A stretch of 59,456 nt of DNA, taken from assembly GCA_018670825.1 (NCBI GenBank), contig JABHIW010000068.1, positions 1 through 59,456 on the forward strand. The letters run 5' to 3'. The position numbers were made by a program, and so were the translations under genes. Below the pieces are notes generated by a model. The model had not been told where the DNA came from, made no database searches, and saw only the letters and a list, made by a program, of their open reading frames with translations. Shown here piece after piece: positions 15,522 to 24,145 of the stretch. This stretch comes from Candidatus Scalindua sp. (GTDB lineage Bacteria > Planctomycetota > Brocadiia > Brocadiales > Scalinduaceae). Positions within the stretch are counted from its first letter, which is position 1. Each line of letters begins with the position of its first letter.

Positions 15522-17237
15522 ATGAAAACTGCATATTTATCTCTGGGACAAATGCTGAAAGAGAAAGGAATCATCTCTGAAGAACAGTTAAGCAGAGCCT
15601 TAACATACCAGAAGAAGCAATCGATCAGGTTGGGAGAAGCATTAACAGAGATGGGTATTACCGATTATGAAGACATAATCGGAGGCCTGGCAGAACAGTT
15701 TGGTTTCCAAGTCGTCAACCCTATGGCTATTTCAATCCCGGAAGATGTGATCGCCACAGTCCAAAAAAATATTGCAAAAAAGCATAATATTATACCTATA
15801 ACCAAAGAAGGAGGATTACTTATTGTTGCCATAAGTGACCCACTTGACATCTCCACACTGGAAGACCTGCGCTTCAGACTGAATATTAATGTTGAATGCG
15901 TGTTGGCAACGAAAAAAAATATTGAAGATGCTATAAAAAAATATTATGACAAGGTAAATGTAAAGGAAAAGACAGGCCCCTTTGAAGGCTACCTGGATGG
16001 ATTTAAGTCAATAATTAATGCCGCTGACAAATCATTTGACTATAAACTTGGTGTTGAGGAAAAAGTGGAGGCGCCAATTGTCAAGCTTGTTGCCTTTATA
16101 ATTGATGAAGCCGTTAAAGCCCGAGCCAGTGATATTCATATCGAACCGCTTCCAACCAAAACTCGTATAAGATACAGAATCGATGGTGTATGTCAGGAAG
16201 TCCACTCAATTAAAAGAAGCATACATGATGCGCTGATTTCCAGAATAAAGATACTTTCCAGGATTGATATTACAGAAAAGAGAAAACCTCAGGACGGACG
16301 CATAAGCTCAGAAGTAGCTGACAGACCAATAGATATCAGGGTAAGCACTATACCAACTACCTGCGGAGAGAGTATTGTAATGAGAATACTGGAAAAATCT
16401 ACGGTACTTATACAACTAAAAAATATGGGCTTTTCTAATTATGATTATATAAACTTTAAGAGTATATTAAAGAAGCCGAACGGCATATTCCTGATTACGG
16501 GGCCTACCGGAAGTGGTAAATCCACAACTCTTTATGCTTCCTTAAATGAAGTAGATCGTTCAGAAAAAAAGATTATTACCGTAGAAGACCCAATAGAATA
16601 TAATCTTTCAGGAATTAATCAAAGCCAGGTAAACGATACGATTGACTTAACATTTCCCCGTATACTCCGTTCAGTGCTTCGACAGGATCCGGATATAATT
16701 GTCATTGGAGAGATCCGTGACATTGAAACCGCAGAGATAGCGGTAACATCCGCATTAACCGGACACCTGGTCCTAAGCACACTTCACACAAATGATGCAC
16801 CTTCATCCATAGCAAGACTCGTCGATATGGGCATCAAACCGTTTCTTCTATCATCATCAATCCAGGCTATTCTGGCTCAACGTCTGGTTAGGGTAATATG
16901 CCCAAAGTGCAAGGTCCCATGCAAAATAGAAAAGAGTGTTTTGGAGTCGCTAAATCTAGAGAGTATTGATCTTGAGAATACGGAGTTTTGTCATGGCACA
17001 GGATGTGAGTATTGCAATAGAACCGGCTATCGCGGCAGGAAGCCCATCTTTGAGTTCATGTCCATTAATGCAGAAATGAGAAATGCAATATTTAAGAATG
17101 AGGGGACGAGGGAACTAAGAAGGATTGCACATTCTAACGGAATGACTACATTAGTCGAAGATGGACTGAGATCGGCATGTGCGCAAATCACAACACTGGA
17201 TGAGGTGATAAGGATTACTTCTTTGGATTCCGCATAA
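15522..17237 (+). CDS. GspE/PilB-family secretion ATPase, copy 1
   Basis: 571-aa cytoplasmic motor ATPase for pseudopilus or pilus assembly. An MshEN-type N-terminal domain (LGQMLKEKGIISEEQLSRAL, RLGEALTEMGITDYEDI) at residues about 8-150 is followed by the N2 domain (ASDIHIEPLPTKTRIRYRID) and the ATPase core. Walker A GPTGSGKS starts at residue 327, the Asp box is VEDPIEY, Walker B is DIIVIGEIRD, and the His box is TGHLVLSTLHTNDA. A tetracysteine zinc site begins at Cys460 (CPKC) and continues with CEYCNRTGYRGR. All catalytic elements are intact. The gene has no obvious Shine-Dalgarno; an A-rich leader precedes the ATG. A paralogue of almost equal length follows 178 bp later. PilB and GspE cannot be told apart from sequence alone. 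Confidence 0.93.
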   Translation: MKTAYLSLGQMLKEKGIISEEQLSRALTYQKKQSIRLGEALTEMGITDYEDIIGGLAEQFGFQVVNPMAISIPEDVIATVQKNIAKKHNIIPITKEGGLLIVAISDPLDISTLEDLRFRLNINVECVLATKKNIEDAIKKYYDKVNVKEKTGPFEGYLDGFKSIINAADKSFDYKLGVEEKVEAPIVKLVAFIIDEAVKARASDIHIEPLPTKTRIRYRIDGVCQEVHSIKRSIHDALISRIKILSRIDITEKRKPQDGRISSEVADRPIDIRVSTIPTTCGESIVMRILEKSTVLIQLKNMGFSNYDYINFKSILKKPNGIFLITGPTGSGKSTTLYASLNEVDRSEKKIITVEDPIEYNLSGINQSQVNDTIDLTFPRILRSVLRQDPDIIVIGEIRDIETAEIAVTSALTGHLVLSTLHTNDAPSSIARLVDMGIKPFLLSSSIQAILAQRLVRVICPKCKVPCKIEKSVLESLNLESIDLENTEFCHGTGCEYCNRTGYRGRKPIFEFMSINAEMRNAIFKNEGTRELRRIAHSNGMTTLVEDGLRSACAQITTLDEVIRITSLDSA

Positions 17238-17415
17238 AATATTACTTTAATGCACAAAGATGAATAATTTTAATGCTGATATATTTGATGGACTGGGACT
17301 GTATAAATAAACTAGAATGGAGGTTAAGATATCCTCCGTGGTGTAACTTGCGGTCAGGTACAGGTTACCCTCCGACTTTGAATTTTCTATACATTAAATA
17401 TAGAAGTATTAAAAA

Positions 17416-19134
17416 ATGGCGACAAAAGAAGACAAAAGAAAATTATTCGGGCAGATTTTATTAGAAAAAGAGCTGGTAAGTAAAGAACAGATAAAGGAAG
17501 CCCTGGAAATACAGGATATTAACGGCAAGGCGCTGGGAGATATACTGGTAGATCTTGAATATGCGACTAATAGCAGGATTACCGAGGTATTGAGTGATTA
17601 TCTTGGCATGGAAGTTGTTAGCATCAAAAATGTAGATTTTAAAGAGAACATACTGGATAAAATCCCACATTCTATTGCTCAGCTTTACAGAATTGTCCCG
17701 ATAGCTTTTGAAGAGTCTACAATTACCGTAGCACAACAAGACCCACTGGACATACAGCAGATAGATGATCTCCGATTTCTCCTAAAGTATAATGTGAAAC
17801 CTGTGTTAGTCGATAGAGAAGATGTAGCAAATGCCCTGGACACATATTATCCGGGTGAACACGAATCTGTCGAGGAAATCCTGGAGACTTTTAAGCAAGA
17901 TTTAACATCAACAAATAAATCCGAGAATAGGGAAACAATAGAAGTAGAACACTTGAAGGAGATGTCCAACGAAACACCGGTAAAAAGTCTTGTTAATTTA
18001 GTACTTTTACAAGCTGTCGTAGTAAAGGCAAGTGATATTCATTTTGAAATATTTGAAAATGAATTCAGAGTTCGTTACAGAATTGATGGAGTTCTACGCG
18101 AAAAAGTACCGGTACCGATGATTTTTGCAAACGGCATTATCTCAAGAATCAAGATCATGGCAAATATGGATATTGCAGAGAGGAGGTTACCGCAAGATGG
18201 CCGCATCTTCCTGACGATAAGAGGACACGCTGTTGACATACGTATCTCAACGTTACCTACCAATTATGGAGAAAGCGTTGTCATGAGAATACTTGACAAG
18301 AGTTCAGTTTCACTTGACCTGACCAGATTGGGTATGTCACCGGATAATCTGAAGACAATTAAACAACTGATGCAAAAGCCTAACGGAATTATCCTGGTTA
18401 CCGGACCCACGGGCTCAGGCAAGACAACAACCTTATATGCGTCTCTCAACCATGTTAATGTAGCCGGAACAAAAATTATAACAACTGAAGACCCTGTCGA
18501 GTATGATATTGACGGTATTATGCAGATCCAGATTAATCCTGATATCGACGTAACATTTACAAAATGTTTGAGGTCCATTTTAAGGCAAGATCCTGATATA
18601 ATCCTGGTAGGAGAAATCAGAGATTTGGAAACATTGGAAATTGCGGTACAGGCATCGCTGACAGGCCATCTGGTATTAAGCACTTTACATACAAATGATG
18701 CCCCGGCAACAATAACAAGATTAATTAATATGGGACTCAAACCATACTTAATAACTGCTTCACTGGTTGCCGTAATCAGCCAGAGATTAATAAGAAAAAT
18801 ATGCCCGGATTGCAAGGAAGAATACACACCTGGTAACGATGTTATCAGTGAACTTAATTTCACTGATCATGATTTACAGGACAAGCATTTCTATAGGGGA
18901 AAAGGCTGTAATAGTTGTAACCGTACGGGCTACAGAGGCAGAATGTCAATCCTTGAGGTAATGATAATAGATGAAGAAATTTGTTCGCATGTCATTAAAC
19001 AGTCCTCTACGGAAACGCTAAGAGAAATAGCCAGAAATAACGGCATGTGTACATTAGTAGAAAGCGGACTGAACGCGGTATACGATGGGTTAACGACCTT
19101 GGAAGAAGTAGCAAGAGAAACGAGTGTAAATTGA
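17416..19134 (+). CDS. GspE/PilB-family secretion ATPase, copy 2
   Basis: 572 aa, same layout as the upstream copy: MshEN-like N-terminus (FGQILLEKELVSKEQIKEAL), N2 domain (ASDIHFEIFENEFRVRYRID), Walker A GPTGSGKTT, TEDPVEYDIDG, DIILVGEIRD, and a zinc site CPDCKEEY ... CNSCNRTGYRGR. It differs from copy 1 by roughly half of positions (eye estimate), so it is an old duplication. Its catalytic motifs are also intact. Two extension-type ATPases in tandem ahead of a single GspF suggest a heteromeric motor or use at different times. It is not a PilT, since it keeps the N1 domain and zinc motif. No ribosome site is visible; the start is preceded by an A-rich run. Confidence 0.93.
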   Translation: MATKEDKRKLFGQILLEKELVSKEQIKEALEIQDINGKALGDILVDLEYATNSRITEVLSDYLGMEVVSIKNVDFKENILDKIPHSIAQLYRIVPIAFEESTITVAQQDPLDIQQIDDLRFLLKYNVKPVLVDREDVANALDTYYPGEHESVEEILETFKQDLTSTNKSENRETIEVEHLKEMSNETPVKSLVNLVLLQAVVVKASDIHFEIFENEFRVRYRIDGVLREKVPVPMIFANGIISRIKIMANMDIAERRLPQDGRIFLTIRGHAVDIRISTLPTNYGESVVMRILDKSSVSLDLTRLGMSPDNLKTIKQLMQKPNGIILVTGPTGSGKTTTLYASLNHVNVAGTKIITTEDPVEYDIDGIMQIQINPDIDVTFTKCLRSILRQDPDIILVGEIRDLETLEIAVQASLTGHLVLSTLHTNDAPATITRLINMGLKPYLITASLVAVISQRLIRKICPDCKEEYTPGNDVISELNFTDHDLQDKHFYRGKGCNSCNRTGYRGRMSILEVMIIDEEICSHVIKQSSTETLREIARNNGMCTLVESGLNAVYDGLTTLEEVARETSVN

Positions 19135-19138
19135 ATAA

Positions 19139-19219
19139 ATGCCTAAAATGTGAAGTGAACTAAAGTTAAAAAAACAAAATTTCTTACTACAACTTTAGCA
19201 CACTTCAAACTTTAGGCAC
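19139..19219. repeat. Imperfect 29-bp inverted repeat between ATPase and GspF genes
   Basis: The left arm 19139-19167 and the right arm 19191-19219 are complementary at about 23 of 29 positions (shared blocks TGCCTAAA, TGAAGTG and CTAAAGTT). A related sequence occurs at about 21860-21888, just before the GspH-like gene. It seems to be a dispersed repeat, possibly acting as an RNA hairpin between operon genes. Confidence 0.6.
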
Positions 19220-19240
19220 TTTTAACTTTGTTGAACAACT

Positions 19241-20491
19241 ATGCCAACATTTATAATCCAGGCTATTGACGAAAAAGGCGCTACGGTAAAAGAGAAGATA
19301 GAAGCTTTATCATCTGAAGAGGTACTTGAGACTATACGCAGCAAAGGCTTTTATCCTACCACAATCAAACAAGTTAAAGAGAAAACCCTAAAAAAATCCA
19401 CAACCGCAAAAAAACGCAAAAGTTCGCTATCATCAATATCTCTTGGCAAAGTAAGTGATAAGCAGATTAATCCCTTCACAAGGCAACTATCAACACTCCA
19501 GGACGCCGACATACCTATTGTACAAAGTTTGACTATTCTTCAAACACAAATGAAAAAGGGATTGTTAAAGAGCGCTGTTGAAGAAATAATAGCAGATATT
19601 AAGGGAGGTGATACCCTGTCCATAGCAATGTCAAAACACCCAAAAGTTTTCGACAAACTCTATGTAAATATAATCAATGCGGGAGAGATTAGCGGAACAC
19701 TTGATGTAATACTGGAACGGTTGGCAACATATAGAGAAAAAATGCAGAAACTCAAACGAAAAATCATAAGCTCTCTGATGTACCCCGCAACTGTTATTTT
19801 AGCATCTGGTGCAATATTGACAGGTATCATGATTTTCATAATACCCAAATTTGCAAAGATGTTTGAAGAAATGGATGTTGCCCTTCCGTGGCTGACATCA
19901 GCGCTGATAAACACAAGCAACTTTTTATTTACTCACTGGTATGTTATTTTCGGAAGCCCTGTTGTTGTCTTCACAATATTTAAGCTAGTCGGGAAAATAG
20001 GAAAATTCAGGTTAATAATAGACAAACTGAAATTTAAAATACCAATATTCGGTACACTTATAAACAAATCCGTTGTCTCCAAATTTGCGAGAACTCTTTC
20101 AACCCTGATGTCAAGTGGTGTACCTATCCTGGAAGCTCTAAATAACGTGAAAGACGCCACGGGGAACATGGCGATGAGCAAGGCAGTAAATCAGATTCAC
20201 GATAGCATCCGTGAAGGAGAAAGTATTGCTAAACCGCTACGTGAGTCAAAAATATGTGATGCCATGGTAGTTAATATGGTTGAAATAGGAGAACAGACAG
20301 GAGAGCTGGACAAGATGCTCTTCAAGATTGCCGATAATTATGACAACGATATTGATAGTATCGCAGAATCACTGACAAGCATGATGGAGCCATTTATCGT
20401 TGTCTTCCTGGGACTCTCTGTCGGCACAATTGTTGTCGCACTCTTCTTACCACTAGTAAAGCTGATGAACGGTCTGGGCGGCGGGATGTAG
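19241..20491 (+). CDS. gspF: GspF/PilC inner-membrane platform protein
   Basis: 416-aa inner-membrane protein that couples the motor ATPases to pseudopilin addition. A cytoplasmic N-terminal region with the usual opening FIIQAIDEKGATVKEKIEAL leads into two homologous GspF domains, near residues 85-210 and 280-405. Each carries the helix pattern and one or more membrane segments (SSLMYPATVILASGAILTGI, VFLGLSVGTIVVALFLPLV). Motifs FTRQLSTLQDADIPIVQSL and FARTLSTLMSSGVPILEAL begin the two domains. Length and layout are standard. Only one copy is present for two ATPases. Confidence 0.93.
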   Translation: MPTFIIQAIDEKGATVKEKIEALSSEEVLETIRSKGFYPTTIKQVKEKTLKKSTTAKKRKSSLSSISLGKVSDKQINPFTRQLSTLQDADIPIVQSLTILQTQMKKGLLKSAVEEIIADIKGGDTLSIAMSKHPKVFDKLYVNIINAGEISGTLDVILERLATYREKMQKLKRKIISSLMYPATVILASGAILTGIMIFIIPKFAKMFEEMDVALPWLTSALINTSNFLFTHWYVIFGSPVVVFTIFKLVGKIGKFRLIIDKLKFKIPIFGTLINKSVVSKFARTLSTLMSSGVPILEALNNVKDATGNMAMSKAVNQIHDSIREGESIAKPLRESKICDAMVVNMVEIGEQTGELDKMLFKIADNYDNDIDSIAESLTSMMEPFIVVFLGLSVGTIVVALFLPLVKLMNGLGGGM

Positions 20492-20580
20492 ATGATAAAA
20501 ATTGCGAATTGAGGAATCCCAGAATCCCTAAATTCCTCAATTTCTAAATCCTTTAATTTATTAACCACAATCTTTATAAA

Positions 20581-21231
20581 ATGGGAACTATCAACATTCA
20601 ACCTTCAATATTAAATCGTAAATCTAAAATCATAAATCGTAAATCAAAAGAGGGTTTCACACTTCTTGAGCTATTAGTCGTTATTGTAATCATGATGTTC
20701 CTTGCCGGAATTACCTTACCCATCGTATCTTCTATTCAGACAAATGCTAAGATAGGGGTAACTTCGGCACAGATAAGCCAACTGGGGCTTGCGTTGAAGC
20801 AGTTTGAAAGTGATTTTGGGTTTTTCCCACCCAACGATTATACGGCATCCCCTGTCTCCGTTGGCGGTGTTTCTATACCGGTAGACTCTGATCTTGATAC
20901 AGCATCGAAATGTCTCGTTTTTTTTCTTGGTAGTAAATTCACTTTCTCCTCACCCAGTTTTAATGATATATACGGCCCATACATAGAATTTAAAAGAGCA
21001 CAATTAGATGAGGATGTGGGTAAAACCTTTGGTACCGACACATACATTAACATCGAAGGAGTTAATGGAACACTGAAGATATACCAATACAATGACCCTT
21101 TTGGGAAGGCTTATTCTTACAAAAGCAGCTCTCCTGATAATAACATAGCCTCATTCGATATTTATTCATATGGACCTGATAATAATAATGACTTCGGAAC
21201 GTCAACAAGTGATGACATTACAAACTGGTGA
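20581..21231 (+). CDS. GspG-like pseudopilin, copy 1
   Basis: 216 aa. The prepilin signal has cleavage at G25/F26 (KEGFTLLELLVVIVIMMFLA). The 25-residue leader is much longer than usual and is encoded by short AT-rich repeats (peptide NRKSKIINRKSK). The head domain shows GspG traits: an early LGLALKQFESDFGFFPP segment and a C-terminal DPFGKAYSYKS ... FDIYSYGPDNNNDFGT, where Ca2+-binding loops lie in GspG. It is the first of two GspG-like genes, separated by 60 bp. The head is larger than in classic GspG (about 140 aa), so a role as a minor or specialised subunit is possible. Confidence 0.85.
   Translation: MGTINIQPSILNRKSKIINRKSKEGFTLLELLVVIVIMMFLAGITLPIVSSIQTNAKIGVTSAQISQLGLALKQFESDFGFFPPNDYTASPVSVGGVSIPVDSDLDTASKCLVFFLGSKFTFSSPSFNDIYGPYIEFKRAQLDEDVGKTFGTDTYINIEGVNGTLKIYQYNDPFGKAYSYKSSSPDNNIASFDIYSYGPDNNNDFGTSTSDDITNW
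20601..20649. repeat. AT-rich (CGTAAATCTAAAAT-like) repeat in pseudopilin leader
   Basis: About 49 bp of overlapping copies of AATCGTAAATC / AAAATCATAAATC, in frame within the leader of the GspG-like gene. Related blocks lie at 21371-21410, 22501-22545 and 23351-23383, each ending just before a prepilin cleavage site. Confidence 0.7.
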
Positions 21232-21291
21232 AAAACGAAGCCCGAGAGAACTAACGTCTACTTTTGTGCCATCACGTAATACTGCAAGAAA

Positions 21292-21849
21292 ATGAAAAAA
21301 CAATTACCAATATTCAATCGTAATTCGTGGCAACTTAAGAAATTGCCAAAGGCGATTCACAGAATCTTCCATAATCGTAAATCTAAAATCGTAAATCTAA
21401 AATCCCAATCCGGTTTTACCTTAGTGGAGCTGATGGTTGTAATAGGAATAATTATCGTTATCGCCGCATCAGTACTGACGATTCTTCCCGGTATGCGTGA
21501 AAAGGCCCAGGAAAAAGCAACATGGACTTTTATGGAACACTTGGAAATAGCTATAGAGCGATACTATGATGATAATAGAAGCTATCCCCTTACAGGAACA
21601 GAACCCACGGCGATCGAAGATCTGAAGATGGCATTACAACCTTCTGAAGACACTTCAAAACGATATATTGAATTTAAAGATGACTACCTGGATGATAATA
21701 TTATTATTGATAAGTGGGGAAATCCTTTTGTATACATCCAGCCAGGTACTAAAAACACGACTACATACGACTTATATTCGACTGGTTCGGATGGAACATC
21801 AACCTCCTCTGGAGATGACACAGATGATATTAATAACTGGAGTCGATAA
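21292..21849 (+). CDS. gspG: GspG-like major pseudopilin, copy 2
   Basis: 185 aa. The leader is 41 residues, again repeat-encoded (NRKSKIVNLKSQSG), with cleavage at G41/F42 before FTLVELMVVIGIIIVIAASV. Mature length is near 144 aa, as expected for GspG. The head fits well: MEHLEIAIERYYDDNRSYPL, then DKWGNPFVYIQPG and the acidic C-terminus YDLYSTGSDGTST ... DDINNW, equivalent to the Ca2+-coordinating end of GspG. It is therefore the better candidate for the main pseudopilus subunit. If the true start is an internal codon, the leader would be shorter, but no ATG lies between the first codon and the cleavage site. Confidence 0.88.
   Translation: MKKQLPIFNRNSWQLKKLPKAIHRIFHNRKSKIVNLKSQSGFTLVELMVVIGIIIVIAASVLTILPGMREKAQEKATWTFMEHLEIAIERYYDDNRSYPLTGTEPTAIEDLKMALQPSEDTSKRYIEFKDDYLDDNIIIDKWGNPFVYIQPGTKNTTTYDLYSTGSDGTSTSSGDDTDDINNWSR
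21371..21410. repeat. AT-rich leader repeat, second copy
   Basis: ATAATCGTAAATCTAAAATC followed by a near-exact second unit; it encodes the basic NRKSKIVNLKSQ part of the GspG leader. Confidence 0.7.
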
Positions 21850-21888
21850 CCGTAACTAAGTTTGAAGTGCCTTAAGTGAACGAAAGTT

Positions 21889-22347
21889 ATGAAAAGAAAT
21901 GGATTTACACTCGTTGAAATGCTTGTTGTAATAGCAATTATTATTCTGATAAGCGCTTCAGCCATACCTGCAATCACACCCTTTCTCAAAAGCCAGAGAT
22001 TAAATAAAGGTGCACGCATAGTTCAGGCACAAGCACTGGCGGCAAGGGTAATGGCGATTAATTCAAGGGAACAAAGACGGCTCGTTATTGACTCAACCTA
22101 CTCTAAACTATCAATCATAGGAACTGACACAACAATATTAGCTAGAGAAGAATTTCTACCTGACACGATTGAATTTGGTACTGGTAATGTAATATGGACA
22201 GCAGGAACAAGTACTGTATCCTTTGACCCAAACGGTACTGCCGACACTACAAGCTTGGGCACGGATACGGTTATAATTCAAGATAAGCTGGGCAATACAA
22301 AGAATCTAGAGGTAATCAGTTATACAGGACAGATAATAAGTGATTAG
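21889..22347 (+). CDS. gspH: GspH-like minor pseudopilin
   Basis: 152 aa with a short classic leader (MKRNG/FTLVEMLVVIAIIILI; cleavage G5/F6). The GspH/FimT pattern follows: LKSQRLNKGARIVQAQALAARVMAINSR-type helix and a beta-rich head with RRLVIDSTYSKLSII and TVSFDPNGTAD. Length is typical. Unlike the other pseudopilins in the cluster its leader carries no AT-rich repeat, but a GTTTGAAGTGCC-type repeat lies just upstream. It starts 40 bp after gspG. Confidence 0.82.
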   Translation: MKRNGFTLVEMLVVIAIIILISASAIPAITPFLKSQRLNKGARIVQAQALAARVMAINSREQRRLVIDSTYSKLSIIGTDTTILAREEFLPDTIEFGTGNVIWTAGTSTVSFDPNGTADTTSLGTDTVIIQDKLGNTKNLEVISYTGQIISD

Positions 22348-22410
22348 ATTGTCTATTGAAGATTGAAAGAATTAGGAAGAATAGAAGCAAGAGACAAGAA
22401 GCGTGATTAG

Positions 22411-23205
22411 ATGCCTGGTCAAAACCCTTGGAAGCGAAATACTTCTTACGCCTCAAAGCATACAGAAAAAATGAATATGGGAAACAAAACAGTTAAAACT
22501 TCAATCTTCAATCTTCAATCGTCAATATACAATCATAAATCACAAGCCGGCTTTACGCTAATAGAAATAGGTATCGCTATCTTCATCCTGGCGATTGGGC
22601 TGTTAAGCATGTTGGCCCTGTTTCCTATCGGAGTAGACTCTATCAAAAAAGTTACCCAATATTCAAACGCGGCGGTACTCACTGAATCAGCAGTATCAAA
22701 ATTGATAGAAAAAAATATTTTTACTGATACCGATATAATGGGCACCTTAACTGCTGATATATCTTATGTACATCCTGATAATGACATAGGCACATCTACA
22801 CCATTTGAGGACTCTTCTACGAATACAATATCAGCACAATACTCCTGGCAGGCTATTTTGAAAAGTATAGGGACCAACTCAAATCTAGTTAGAGCACAGA
22901 TAGCCATATTCAGAAATTTCAATTCTTCCCAATTTGGAGCGGGAACGGCTGACTTTACAAGTGGTTCAGTTATAGTGCCTTATACTCCACCACTGCCAAC
23001 CGGGCTTACCTCTAAAGACTACATAAGAGAAGACAACGATATTATTAACGGCGATAAATTCTGGTATAGAATAGACAGCATTGGTACTTCAACAACAACC
23101 ATTACCCTGGAAGGACCGTTTCTGGGGGCCGGAGGACCCGGACTTACATTCTCTACAACAGACGACATTATCGATATCTACGAAACCATGTTCTCAAAAC
23201 GATGA
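22411..23205 (+). CDS. GspI/PilV-like minor pseudopilin
   Basis: 264 aa from ATG 22411. ATG 22468 and 22474 are alternative starts that would shorten a very long leader. Cleavage is at G47/F48 (QAG/FTLIEIGIAIFILAIGLL). The pattern LLSMLALFPIGVDSIKKVTQ and the long head domain suit PilV/GspI-like proteins, though GspI is normally about 125 aa, so this head is extended. The leader again contains repeat-encoded residues (NLQSSIYNHKSQ). It sits in the expected position between the GspH- and GspJ-like genes. Confidence 0.75.
   Translation: MPGQNPWKRNTSYASKHTEKMNMGNKTVKTSIFNLQSSIYNHKSQAGFTLIEIGIAIFILAIGLLSMLALFPIGVDSIKKVTQYSNAAVLTESAVSKLIEKNIFTDTDIMGTLTADISYVHPDNDIGTSTPFEDSSTNTISAQYSWQAILKSIGTNSNLVRAQIAIFRNFNSSQFGAGTADFTSGSVIVPYTPPLPTGLTSKDYIREDNDIINGDKFWYRIDSIGTSTTTITLEGPFLGAGGPGLTFSTTDDIIDIYETMFSKR
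22501..22545. repeat. AT-rich leader repeat, third copy
   Basis: Three TCAATCTTCAATC-type units followed by AATCATAAATCACA, in frame with the GspI-like leader. It is more diverged than the copies at 20601 and 21371. Confidence 0.6.
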
Positions 23206-23263
23206 AATATAAAACTAGAATATTTTTAACCGCTCCCCGGACAAAAAACGCCGAGGACAAGAA

Positions 23264-24028
23264 GTGCGCAAAGAAAAACTTAGAAATAAAGTAAGCTATA
23301 CTTTAATGTACTTATACAAAAAAATGAAATTAATGAAACCAATAATCATCATTCGTAAATCCCAAATCGTAAATCGTAAATTGTCAAGCTTACAAAACCG
23401 CTCCGCTTTCACCCTGATAGAACTTCTTATATCAGTGTCCCTGGCTACGATACTTATCCTGGTAACGGCGATGATCTTCAAACAGGCAAGCAGTGCATTT
23501 TCAGAATCAGATGCGCGTAATGAGGTATATCAAAACGTAAGAGCGGCCTTCGACATCATAAAGAGGGATATTTCCGGAGCAACTCTGAATACGAGATACG
23601 AGCTGTTCAAGGCATTCAATGACGTCTCTGCTGCCAGCTACGGTACAATAGGAGCTAAGGAGGGAAGTGACATTCTCACACTCTTGTCGAGCACCCCCAA
23701 TCTTGAAGACAAACCGGTTGCCCTGATTACCTATTATCTGAAAACAGATAATGTTCTCTATAAACTTGAAAATACGGGAACCATTACCCTTAACTCGGCA
23801 ATCAATAGTTTTCCTGATTCAGGAACTACATATAAGGAACTCGGCTTTAATGTCAGCACTTTACAGTTCAGATATCAAAATAGCGATGGAACATGGGACA
23901 ATACATGGGAAACCGGTACGGATACGGCATACCAATACTTACCGGATGCGGTAGAAGTAGAGATGACCGTTTCAGACACCCGTAATCGATACACAGGAAC
24001 GTCTACAAATATAATTTCAATACCGTAA
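23264..24028 (+). CDS. GspJ-like minor pseudopilin
   Basis: 254 aa from GTG 23264, or about 233-238 aa if an internal ATG such as 23324 or 23333 is used. Prepilin helix: FTLIELLISVSLATILILVT. The residue before the cleavage site is Ala (SA/FTLIE) instead of the usual Gly. Some minor pseudopilins tolerate this, but it may slow processing. Next comes the GspJ/PilW motif ARNEVYQNVRAAFDIIKRDI, followed by a head containing TLQFRYQNSDGTW and VEVEMTVSDTRN near the C-terminus. The leader holds another repeat block (RKSQIVNRKLSS). Fits GspJ by position, length and motif. Confidence 0.8.
   Translation: MRKEKLRNKVSYTLMYLYKKMKLMKPIIIIRKSQIVNRKLSSLQNRSAFTLIELLISVSLATILILVTAMIFKQASSAFSESDARNEVYQNVRAAFDIIKRDISGATLNTRYELFKAFNDVSAASYGTIGAKEGSDILTLLSSTPNLEDKPVALITYYLKTDNVLYKLENTGTITLNSAINSFPDSGTTYKELGFNVSTLQFRYQNSDGTWDNTWETGTDTAYQYLPDAVEVEMTVSDTRNRYTGTSTNIISIP
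23351..23383. repeat. AT-rich leader repeat, fourth copy
   Basis: ATTCGTAAATCCCAAATCGT and a second AAATCGTAAATTG unit, encoding RKSQIVNRK in the GspJ-like leader. Confidence 0.65.
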
Positions 24029-24145
24029 GAACGATTTAATATTGACGATCGGAGATTGAATATTGTTAACCTGCATTAGTTTTTTTGTGACTTAGTGCCT
24101 TCTTGCCCGACGTGTTGTGTGACGGGAGTGGCTAGAAAATAAAAA

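Noticed and set aside
17273..17464. 63-codon frame between the two ATPase genes
   Set aside because: Overlaps the real start of ATPase 2 and has no features.
20601..23383. CRISPR array
   Set aside because: The repeats are short, irregular and inside reading frames, with no spacers of fixed length and no cas genes.
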